The notes under the pieces: model-generated
Told to the model about the DNA's origin: nothing
The model's input: the letters and a program-made list of their open reading frames with translations, nothing else
Databases searched by the model: none
Shown here: piece by piece, positions 27,460-34,770 of the stretch
How positions within the stretch are numbered: position 1 is the first letter of the stretch
How the letters are laid out: each line of letters opens with the position of its first letter
Assembly (NCBI RefSeq): GCF_009765275.1
Contig: NZ_VOPH01000002.1
Coordinates: 310,001-374,000, forward strand
Origin: Chachezhania sediminis
Lineage (GTDB): Bacteria > Pseudomonadota > Alphaproteobacteria > Rhodobacterales > Rhodobacteraceae
Reading direction: 5' to 3'
Length of the DNA stretch: 64,000 bases
Program-made: the position numbers and the translations under genes

Positions 27460-28484
27460 CGGCCCCTCAGCTTGTCGAGCGCGGCGGGGTCGGGCGCGGG
27501 CAGGGAATCGCGGACGAGGTCGGAAATCGGGGCCAGTGCGGTGTGGTCCAGATCGCGCATCGCGTGGTCCCAGACGCGGGGGATCAGGTCGACATAGCGA
27601 GGCTTGCCGTAATCCGTGGCCAGCCGCGCGAAGACGCCGATGATACGCAGGTTGCGCTGGGTGCCGATCAAGGCATAGCCGGTTCGGAAGGCATGATCGT
27701 CGGTGCCCGTCGCCTCGATATACCGGGCGATCATGCGGTGTTCGATCACGGGCGACACGTCGCGGCGGGCGTCCTGCAACAGCGAGACAAGGTCATAGGA
27801 CGGATGGCAGGTCATCGCGTCCTGGAAATCCAGAAGGCCCACCCGTTCCAGCCCGTCGCGGTCCGGCAGCCACAGCAAGTTTTCGGCGTGGTAATCCCGC
27901 AGCGCCAGCACCGGCGGGGTGCGGGTGGTCTGGTGCAGCAGATCCTCGAACCGTTCGGTGAAGCGGGCGGTCAGGGCCGGGTCGTCCTCGCCGGTCACGG
28001 CGGTGCGGTACTTGGTGAAGGCCAGTGCCGCCAGTTCCGCCATCAGGCCGGGGGAATAGTCCGGCGCCTCTGGCAGGTCGCAGTTGTGAAGGCGGACCAG
28101 GACGTCGACGGCGGCCTCGTATAGCTGGTGCTCCATCTCTGGCTGACGTTCCAGAACGCGGGCAAAGAGGGCATCGCCCAGGTCTTCCAGCAGCAGAAGG
28201 CCGGTCGTCGCATCTTCGGCCAGGATCTTCGGCGCGGCCAGGCCGCAGGCGGTCAGATGGCGGGCGATGGTGACGAAGGGGCGGACGTCCTCGTCCTTTT
28301 CCGGGGGCGCGTCCATCAGCACGGCGCGGGTGCCGTCGGCTGCGGTCAGCCGGTCGTAACGGCGGTTCGAGGCATCGCCAGCCAGCGGCGCGATGGCCGC
28401 GTCGCCCCAGCCGGCATCGGCCAGGAAGCTGCGGATCGCGGCGGTGCGGTCAGCGTTGGACTTGGGCGGGGATGAGGTCTGCAA
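27456..28484 (-). CDS. amgK: AmgK-like aminosugar kinase
   Basis: 342 aa, aminoglycoside-phosphotransferase fold. LAGDASNRRYDRL is the nucleotide loop, LLLLEDLGDALF the hinge, LRDYHAENLLWLP the catalytic loop (HxxN) and LLDFQDAMTCHPSYDL the metal-binding Asp. In Pseudomonas AmgK phosphorylates MurNAc/GlcNAc at the anomeric carbon and feeds MurU, and the same pair is here. The N-terminus overlaps tsaE by 35 bases, so the true start could be slightly downstream. Confidence 0.9.
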   Translation of the reverse strand: MQTSSPPKSNADRTAAIRSFLADAGWGDAAIAPLAGDASNRRYDRLTAADGTRAVLMDAPPEKDEDVRPFVTIARHLTACGLAAPKILAEDATTGLLLLEDLGDALFARVLERQPEMEHQLYEAAVDVLVRLHNCDLPEAPDYSPGLMAELAALAFTKYRTAVTGEDDPALTARFTERFEDLLHQTTRTPPVLALRDYHAENLLWLPDRDGLERVGLLDFQDAMTCHPSYDLVSLLQDARRDVSPVIEHRMIARYIEATGTDDHAFRTGYALIGTQRNLRIIGVFARLATDYGKPRYVDLIPRVWDHAMRDLDHTALAPISDLVRDSLPAPDPAALDKLRGR

Positions 28485-29007
28485 GCTTGGTCGTCCATTT
28501 CGGGTCGCGCCAGGACAGGCGCAGGTGGCGGGGGGCGTCGTCGGCCTCGGGGCTTATGGGCCGGCCGGGGATCAGAGACAATGCCAGCGCAGCGGCCGGC
28601 GCCAGGTCGCCCAGCCGGTCGGGCCATTCGATCACGGTCACGGCGGTTTCGAAAGCGTCGGCCAGGCCCAGTTCCTGGACCTCGGATGTGTCGGTCAGGC
28701 GATAGAGGTCGGCATGCCAGATCTCGTCCTCAGGCGGGCCATAGGTCTGGACCAGCGTGAAGGTGGGCGAGGGGACGTCCTCGGAAGGGCTGCCAAGTCG
28801 CGCGCGGATCAGGGCGCGGGTGAAATGGGTCTTGCCGGCACCGATGGGGCCGGTCAGCAGCAGGCAGTCGCCGGGGGCAAGGCAGGCGGCCAGGCCTTCG
28901 GCAAACGTGGCGGTTGCGGTTTCGTCCGCAAGGGTCAGGTCACGGGTCTCGCCCGGCGGATCGGACGGGGCGCAACGGTCGGACGGGTCTGCGGCAGAGG
29001 GGCTCAT
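28450..29007 (-). CDS. tsaE: tRNA threonylcarbamoyladenosine synthesis ATPase TsaE
   Basis: 185 aa. Walker A LLTGPIGAGKTHFTRALI; DVPSPTFTLVQTY and IWHADLYRL are TsaE signatures; VIEWPDRLGDLAP follows. It drives t6A37 tRNA modification with TsaB and TsaD (not in this window). Start ATG 29007 (MSPSAADPS); the longer frame to 29133 is GC-rich non-family sequence. First of the tsaE-amgK-murU-addB-addA-trxA string; the PAS gene upstream ends 168 bases before it. Confidence 0.93.
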   Translation of the reverse strand: MSPSAADPSDRCAPSDPPGETRDLTLADETATATFAEGLAACLAPGDCLLLTGPIGAGKTHFTRALIRARLGSPSEDVPSPTFTLVQTYGPPEDEIWHADLYRLTDTSEVQELGLADAFETAVTVIEWPDRLGDLAPAAALALSLIPGRPISPEADDAPRHLRLSWRDPKWTTKLADLIPAQVQR

Positions 29008-29175
29008 GGCCTGCAGGATGGCGTCCGGGCGGCAGGGCTGCAAGGGCGATCGTGTGGACGTCGCGCCCGGTTTCCGCCCCCGGATCGCGCGCGCCGTTCC
29101 GCCCGCCGGCCCGCCGGTGGTTGCGTGCCGCAACCGCCTCGCCTCGGGCGATTCTTTGGGCCTGTGGACCGGGGG

Positions 29176-31023
29176 TCAGGGTTGCGGATCGGGCGGCGTT
29201 TCCGGCAAGCCGCCGGGGCGTTCGCGGCCGCGGGGCCGCGGCGAGGTGCTGCCCGGGACCTTCCCAGACTTGGCCGGGTGTGCGGCGGCGGGTCCCGGGT
29301 GGGCCGCCAGCATGGCGGAATGGATCGCGGGGGCCATGGTCAGGTCGGCATCGCCGCGGCTGCGGTTCGTCCGGACGAACCGCACCAGCGTGGCGCCGCC
29401 ATGGATCGGGTAGACGCCGCACCACAGGGGCTCACCCGACCGCAGGTGGGCTGTGGCAGACCATTCCGAACGGTTTTCCCGCAAGGTGACGAAATCGCGG
29501 ACATCGCCCCAGGCCGGGGTCGCCTTGCTGTGATCCTGCCAGACGCGGATTGCATCGACGATGGTGGTCTGGGCGAAGCTGCTTTCGGGATCCACCCCCC
29601 ACAGCCGGCAATAGGCGGGGTTGGAAAAGGCCAGCATCCCGTCGGCGGTGAACACGGCCACGCCGTCTTCCAGCGAGTCGATGACCGACTGGCCCAGTTC
29701 CAGGTCCGACCGGAAGCGGCGTGTCAGCGTGACCTCGGCGGTGATATCCTCGAACAGGAAGGCCACGGCGCCGTCGGGATGTGGCCGTCCGCTGACCGAG
29801 AAGACCGACCCGGACGGCAAGCTCCAGGTTTCCTGGTAGCGGCCGTTGGCGGCGGCGGCCATCAGTTCGGACAGCTGTTGGCGCCAGGTGGAATAATCCT
29901 TGGGCTCCGGCATGACATTGCGGTCGCGCAACCGGTCGAAGAACGAAAACAGGTCCGGCCGTGCCGACAGGAATTCCGCCGGCAGCGCCGTCAGGTCGAT
30001 CAGGGCGGGGTTGAACAGTGCCAGCCGCTGGTTCCGGTCGAAGATCGCCAGCCCGATGGACAGCTGCGCAAAGGTCTTGGCCAGGGTCTGAACGAAATTG
30101 CGCTGGGCGTATTCGGCGTTCACCACGGCGTTGATGTCATTGGCAAAGAACAAGGACCCCTCGCCGGCGACGACGCGGCTGATCTCGAACCAGAGCTTGG
30201 TATCGGTGCCCTTCGCTTCCAGCGCGTGCCGGACGGGCCGTCCGTCCGGGGTGCGGTCCAGCTTGGGCGGGAACAGCGGTCGGCTGCCGTCGTCGCAATC
30301 GCCGAAGACGCGGCGGCAGAGGGCCAGATAGGCCTCGTTCGACCAGACCACCGCGCCGTGCTTGTCGACCTGCCAGACCGGATAGGGCGCCTTTTCCGCG
30401 GCAAGACAGGCGGCGGTGACGCCACCCAGCGCTTCCAACAGCCCGGTGGCGCGTTTCGGGCCCACGACCCGGATCAGGATCCGGTGTGCCCAGCGGGCGA
30501 GGAACGTCGCGTCTTCGCCCGGCTGGGCACCGACCGACCGAAGACCGGGCGACCGCCGGTCCGCCGGTCCGCCAGTCCGCAGCCGGCGATCGCGGATTTC
30601 GACCCGGACCGCACCGTCCAGCCATTCATAGACGATTTCGCCCGGATCGTTCTGGACCCGGGCGATGCTGTGCAGCCGCCCGGCCTTTTCCACCATGCTT
30701 AAGGATTTGGGGACGCCGTTGAACCGGACGGTCAGGATCGATGCCAGGTCGGCCCAGATCACTTCGCCTTCGTCGGCCGACAGCATTTCCCGCATCGGGC
30801 CGGAGGCCCCGATCAGGTGACTGCCGTCAAAGAGAAACACCGACCCCTGCGCCCCGTCCGGTGCGGCAAGCGCCGAAGGCAGGGCCGCAACCCTGCGTCC
30901 CGGGCGCCGCAGCCGTTCGATCATGCAGCGGCCCGACGGCACCAGCCACGCAACCGCGGCCACGGCGCCCAGGGTGCAGGCCGCCGTCGTGATAATCAGT
31001 TCCGCGATCGCAATGGTATGCAT
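29176..31023 (-). CDS. Membrane-anchored multi-PAS protein without a kinase domain
   Basis: 615 aa. One N-terminal membrane helix (about 5-30), then PAS-like segments around 55-150 and 215-310, and two clearer ones: FVQTLAKTFAQLSIGLAIFDRNQRLALFN (about 335-363) and ELGQSVIDSLEDGVAVFTADGMLAFSNPAYCRLWG (about 465-500). After the last PAS strand there is no HisKA His-box and no HATPase N/G boxes; the chain ends in a Pro/Arg/Gly-rich tail. Such architecture next to tsaE recalls DivL, the PAS-rich regulator of CckA, but that identity is inference. A perfect CtrA-type box precedes it. Could instead be an orphan sensor. Confidence 0.8.
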   Translation of the reverse strand: MHTIAIAELIITTAACTLGAVAAVAWLVPSGRCMIERLRRPGRRVAALPSALAAPDGAQGSVFLFDGSHLIGASGPMREMLSADEGEVIWADLASILTVRFNGVPKSLSMVEKAGRLHSIARVQNDPGEIVYEWLDGAVRVEIRDRRLRTGGPADRRSPGLRSVGAQPGEDATFLARWAHRILIRVVGPKRATGLLEALGGVTAACLAAEKAPYPVWQVDKHGAVVWSNEAYLALCRRVFGDCDDGSRPLFPPKLDRTPDGRPVRHALEAKGTDTKLWFEISRVVAGEGSLFFANDINAVVNAEYAQRNFVQTLAKTFAQLSIGLAIFDRNQRLALFNPALIDLTALPAEFLSARPDLFSFFDRLRDRNVMPEPKDYSTWRQQLSELMAAAANGRYQETWSLPSGSVFSVSGRPHPDGAVAFLFEDITAEVTLTRRFRSDLELGQSVIDSLEDGVAVFTADGMLAFSNPAYCRLWGVDPESSFAQTTIVDAIRVWQDHSKATPAWGDVRDFVTLRENRSEWSATAHLRSGEPLWCGVYPIHGGATLVRFVRTNRSRGDADLTMAPAIHSAMLAAHPGPAAAHPAKSGKVPGSTSPRPRGRERPGGLPETPPDPQP

Positions 31024-31075
31024 CTGATCACCAGTCCTAGCCGTCGCTACGCCTTTTCAGACTGGCGCGCCGTAG

Positions 31076-31091
31076 TTAAGCCATGGTTAAC
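31076..31091 (-). promoter_or_regulatory. Candidate CtrA binding site
   Basis: TTAAGCCATGGTTAAC: a perfect TTAA-N7-TTAA(C) full site; on the minus strand it also contains TTAACCAT, a known CtrA half-site motif. It lies 53-68 bases upstream of the PAS-protein start, in the 100-base gap after regB. Seen by eye only. Confidence 0.6.
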
Positions 31092-31123
31092 GTCTGAAAT
31101 GACGGTACGTCAGAGCTGTGTAT

Positions 31124-32518
31124 TCACACCTCGATGGGCAAGTTTCGACCGGTCGGCACCTGGTTGCCTTCGGCCCGGGCGTCGATGGTACGACGGGGCC
31201 AGACGACCTCGACAATCGCACCGATCCGGTCGTCCGGGCTTTCGCCTGGCTGATAGGGGTCGGACCCGTTGGCGAAGGTCAATTCCGCCCCGGACCGTTC
31301 CAGCAGCGTCTTTGCAATGAAAAGGCCCAGCCCCATACCTTCGTATTCGGGCCGTTTGGTCGTGTCACGCTCGGTCCGTCGGCGGCGCATGAAGGGATCG
31401 CCGATCCGTCCGATCAGGTGCGGGGGATAGCCTTCGCCATCGTCCAGGATCCGGACCGAAATCGCTTCGGCCGACCAGGTGCTTTCGACCCAGACCCGCG
31501 CCGACGCGAAATCGACGGCGTTCTGGATCAGGTTCCGCAGGCCGTGAATGACCTCGGGTTTGCGCAGGACCGAAGGCTGGGGGCCGCCGGCGCCTTCGGG
31601 ATCGTTCCGGATCTCGACCAGCTTGCCGCGGTGCATGTGCGGCTCGGCCGCCTCGGCCAGGACGGCGCTCAGCGGGGCCTGCCGCAGGTGCAGGTCGTCC
31701 TTCCCGGCACGGCCCATATCCCGCAGGATGTCGCGGCAGCGGTCGGCCTGTTCGCGGATCAGGGCCGCATCCTCGCGCAGGTCGGGCCAGTCTGCCAGCT
31801 CCTCGATCAGCTCGGACGAGGTCAGCTTGATCGTGGCCAGCGGCGTGCCCAGTTCGTGGGCCGCGGCGGCGACCACGCCGCCCAGATCGGTCAGCTTCTG
31901 TTCGCGTGCCAGTGCCATCTGGGTCGCGGCCAGCGCGTCGGCCATGGAATGCATCTCGGACGAGACGCGGCGGGAATAGACGCCAAGGAAGACAATGGCG
32001 ATCAGGATCGCCGCCCAGTTGCCGAAGACGAAGAGGTCCGGCACCCGCAGGACAAAGCCCTGTGCCGTGCGAAGGGGAATGTGGTACTGCGCCAGCAGCG
32101 TGACCAGGATGATCGCCGTGCCGCCCACGATCAGCGTGGGCCGCAACCCCATCACGCTGGCGGAAATGGTGACCGGTCCCAGCACCAGCAGGGTGAAGGG
32201 GTTGTTCAGCCCCCCCGTCAGGTACAGCAGGAAGGACAGCTGCAGCAGGTCGAACATGACCATCAGAAAGTTTTCGGATTCCGACAGGCGCTTGTTTTCC
32301 GGGAAAACGAACATTGCGATCAGGTTGCCGATGGCGGAAATGCCCACCGCCAGGTAGCACAGGCCGAATTCCAGCCAGAGGTCGAACATGTACTGGGCGA
32401 CAGTCAGCGCGGTGACCTGGCCCGCGATGGCGACCCAGCGAAGCAGGATCAGGGTACGCAGGCGGATCCAGTTGCTGCGGGCCTCTTCTGAAAGAAGACC
32501 CATCTTTATGTCGGGCAT
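31124..32518 (-). CDS. regB: Redox-sensing histidine kinase RegB (PrrB)
   Basis: 464 aa. Six membrane helices in the first 185 residues, with the ubiquinone-sensing GGLNNPF loop at about 102-108. The H-box AAAAHELGTPLATIKL has the phosphorylated His221; Cys261 in DRCRDILRDMG is the redox-switch Cys of RegB. N and G boxes: GLRNLIQNAVDF, ILDDGEGYPP and EGMGLGLFIAKTLLE. It phosphorylates RegA under low oxygen to control respiration, photosynthesis, nitrogen and carbon fixation in relatives. Divergent from senC-regA as in Rhodobacter. Confidence 0.96.
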   Translation of the reverse strand: MPDIKMGLLSEEARSNWIRLRTLILLRWVAIAGQVTALTVAQYMFDLWLEFGLCYLAVGISAIGNLIAMFVFPENKRLSESENFLMVMFDLLQLSFLLYLTGGLNNPFTLLVLGPVTISASVMGLRPTLIVGGTAIILVTLLAQYHIPLRTAQGFVLRVPDLFVFGNWAAILIAIVFLGVYSRRVSSEMHSMADALAATQMALAREQKLTDLGGVVAAAAHELGTPLATIKLTSSELIEELADWPDLREDAALIREQADRCRDILRDMGRAGKDDLHLRQAPLSAVLAEAAEPHMHRGKLVEIRNDPEGAGGPQPSVLRKPEVIHGLRNLIQNAVDFASARVWVESTWSAEAISVRILDDGEGYPPHLIGRIGDPFMRRRRTERDTTKRPEYEGMGLGLFIAKTLLERSGAELTFANGSDPYQPGESPDDRIGAIVEVVWPRRTIDARAEGNQVPTGRNLPIEV

Positions 32519-32632
32519 TGTGATCGGGCGTCCGGTTGCATCGGCTCCGGACAGTGATAGGTCTCCCGCAGGTCCGGATCAACCGCCGCTTTGACAGGAT
32601 GTCGCAGGACCGGCCGAAAAGGAGCACGCCCC

Positions 32633-33253
32633 ATGACCCGCCTCTATGCCATCCTTGCCGCCGTCGTCGTGGTGCTGTTCGTCGGAGGGATCTGGGCCCT
32701 CACCGCCTGGCCGCGGGAGGACGACCGGTTTGCCATGTGCCGCAACAGCGCGGTGGCCGGTGGCGGCGCGCTGGGCGGCCCGTTCGAGCTGGTGAACGCC
32801 AAGGGCGAGACGGTGACCGACGCGGAAGTGATCACCGAACCCTCGCTGGTCTATTTCGGCTATACGTTCTGCCCCGATGTCTGTCCGCTGGACACCGCCC
32901 GCAACGCAGAAGCCGTGGACGTGCTGGCGGATCGGGGCATGTCGGTGACGCCGGTCTTCATCTCGGTCGATCCGAAACGGGACACGCCCGAGGTGGTTGG
33001 CAACTTCGCCGAGGCGCTTCACGAGAAGATGATCGGCCTGACCGGCAGCCCGGAACAGGTCGCGGCAGCGTCCAAGGCCTATCGCACCTACTACAAGGCC
33101 CATGACGACGAAGGCGACGATTACTACCTGGTCGACCATTCGACCTTCACCTACCTGGTGCTGCCAGATGTCGGCTACGTCGACTTCTTCCGCCGGGACA
33201 TGTCGCCGGAAGCCATGGCCGACGCGGTGGGCTGCTTCGTCGATCGGATGTGA
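32633..33253 (+). CDS. senC: SCO1/SenC-type copper chaperone (PrrC)
   Basis: 206 aa. N-terminal membrane anchor (LYAILAAVVVVLFVGGIWAL) and a periplasmic thioredoxin-like domain with the copper-binding TFCPDVCP (Cys80, Cys84) and the partner His in YYLVDHSTFTYLV. Needed for the CuA centre of cytochrome oxidase and linked to RegB signalling in Rhodobacter. Start ATG 32633 has AAAAGGAG 9 bases upstream. Reads toward regA. Confidence 0.94.
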   Translation: MTRLYAILAAVVVVLFVGGIWALTAWPREDDRFAMCRNSAVAGGGALGGPFELVNAKGETVTDAEVITEPSLVYFGYTFCPDVCPLDTARNAEAVDVLADRGMSVTPVFISVDPKRDTPEVVGNFAEALHEKMIGLTGSPEQVAAASKAYRTYYKAHDDEGDDYYLVDHSTFTYLVLPDVGYVDFFRRDMSPEAMADAVGCFVDRM

Positions 33254-33429
33254 GAGCCGTCCGGCGCACGGGGGTGGACCGGCGCTTCAGCCGGCCGCGC
33301 CCTCCCTGGCGGCGGATCGACCCGGCCGGGCGGGGCAAATGACCTGATTTGCAGCAAGACTTTCCTGCAACACAGGCTGGAGCGTGATGTTTGACCTTTC
33401 CGTGCCGCGGCGCCATAGTCCCGCCGAAA

Positions 33430-33443
33430 TGCGGCATTGACGC
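33430..33443 (+). promoter_or_regulatory. Possible RegA/PrrA binding site before regA
   Basis: TGCGGC-ATT-GACGC fits the published half-site pair YGCGRC and GNCGC with a 3-base spacer. It ends about 20 bases before the regA start. The motif is loose, so this may be chance. The rest of the 210-base gap 33254-33463 shows nothing else clear. Confidence 0.3.
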
Positions 33444-33463
33444 GCAGGCAGAGGACCCCAGCC

Positions 33464-34018
33464 ATGGCAGAGACCGCCCGTACCGACATCGGCCCGGACA
33501 AATCGCTTCTCCTCGTGGACGACGACGAACCGTTCCTGCGTCGGCTGGCCAAGGCCATGGAAAAACGCGGCTTCGAGATCGAGATGGCAGCCTCGGTCGC
33601 GGCCGGCAAGGCCATCGCCACGGCGCGGCCCCCGGCCTATGCCGTCGTCGACCTGCGGCTGGAAGACGGCAACGGGCTCGACGTGGTGGAAGTGCTGCGC
33701 GAACGCCGCCCCGATTCCCGCGTGGTCGTGCTGACCGGTTATGGCGCCATCGCCACGGCGGTCGCCGCCGTCAAGATCGGCGCCACCGACTACCTGTCGA
33801 AACCCGCGGATGCCACCGACATCTGCGATGCGCTGCTGACCCGCCCGGACGAGTTGCCGCCCCCGCCGGAAAACCCTATGAGCGCCGACCGCGTCCGCTG
33901 GGAACATATCCAGCGGGTCTACGAGCTCTGCGACCGCAATGTTTCGGAAACGGCGCGCCGCTTGAACATGCACCGCCGCACGCTGCAGCGGATCCTGGCC
34001 AAGCGCAGCCCGCGCTGA
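33464..34018 (+). CDS. regA: Redox response regulator RegA (PrrA)
   Basis: 184 aa. Receiver domain with acidic pocket LVDDDEPF, phospho-acceptor Asp63 in VVDLRLEDGNGL, LTGYGAIATAV and the Lys in DYLSKPAD. A Pro-rich linker (DELPPPPENP) leads to a Fis-type helix-turn-helix, NVSETARRLNMHRRTLQRIL, nearly invariant among RegA proteins. Start ATG 33464 (MAETART) with GAGG upstream. Partner of RegB. Confidence 0.96.
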   Translation: MAETARTDIGPDKSLLLVDDDEPFLRRLAKAMEKRGFEIEMAASVAAGKAIATARPPAYAVVDLRLEDGNGLDVVEVLRERRPDSRVVVLTGYGAIATAVAAVKIGATDYLSKPADATDICDALLTRPDELPPPPENPMSADRVRWEHIQRVYELCDRNVSETARRLNMHRRTLQRILAKRSPR

Positions 34019-34109
34019 ATGCCGGTGACGGCGGGGTGAACCCCCGCCCTACGCGGCCTTGATATTCACGATGAATGCCGGGCGTCGCGTTCGGGTCTCC
34101 CGTCGGACC

Positions 34110-34209
34110 GCCTCCGGCGGGAGTATTTGCGAAGAGAAGAAGCATGGCGCACGCCTGTTTCTTCTTCTCTTTTCAAATACCTCCAGGGGTGTGGGGACAG
34201 CGTCCCCAC
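34110..34209. repeat. Modular inverted-repeat element, copy 4
   Basis: GCCTCCGGCGGGAG end, arm GAGTATTTGCGAAGAGAAG, spacer, arm CTTCTTCTCTTTTCAAATA then CCTCC, and the GTGGGGACAGCGTCCCCAC hairpin end. Same plan as copy 3. Between convergent regA and sufE. Confidence 0.85.
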
Positions 34210-34223
34210 GCGACGGGGATCGT

Positions 34224-34631
34224 TCAGGCGGCGGCAGCCACCGAGCGGATCCGTTCGATCATGGCATTCAGGCCGTTCGAACGTTGGGACGAGAGGTTCG
34301 ATTCCAGGTCGAGGCGCGCCAGTTCGGCCTTGGCATCGAGGCCGGGGACCTCTGCCACCGGCAGATCGTTGTAGAGCGCGCGGAGGACGGCGATCAGTCC
34401 GCGGACGATCATCGCGTCGCTTTCGCCGTCGAATTGGAAGCGCCCGTTCTCGATCTGGGGATGCAGCCACACCTGGCTGGCGCAGCCATGGACCTTGGTC
34501 GCCTCGACCTTCAGGGCCGGGTCCAGTGGGTCCATCGCCTTGCCCTGTTCGATGACATAGCGATAGCGGTCTTCCCAGTCCTCCAGGAATTCGAAATCTT
34601 CGACGATGGCTTCGAATGCCGGGCTGGCCAT
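34224..34631 (-). CDS. sufE: Cysteine desulfuration protein SufE
   Basis: 135 aa. Accepts persulfide sulfur from SufS for Fe-S cluster assembly. EDFEFLEDWEDRYRYVIEQGK is the family N-terminus; the active Cys50 sits in KVHGCASQVWL; ALYNDLPVAEV follows. ATG 34631 (MASPAFEAI) is chosen over the longer frame to 34694, whose extra residues do not fit the family. No other suf genes are in the window. Confidence 0.95.
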   Translation of the reverse strand: MASPAFEAIVEDFEFLEDWEDRYRYVIEQGKAMDPLDPALKVEATKVHGCASQVWLHPQIENGRFQFDGESDAMIVRGLIAVLRALYNDLPVAEVPGLDAKAELARLDLESNLSSQRSNGLNAMIERIRSVAAAA

Positions 34632-34770
34632 GGGAACTCCGTGCGCTTTGGGATGCGGTGCGGCACAGATAGGGCGGAATGACGCCGGCGTCACCCCCGG
34701 CAGGCGCCGGAAATGGCCGCATCGTGGCGCACGCCCGGCACCCTGGGGGCGCCGGACGACGTTCTCGCCG

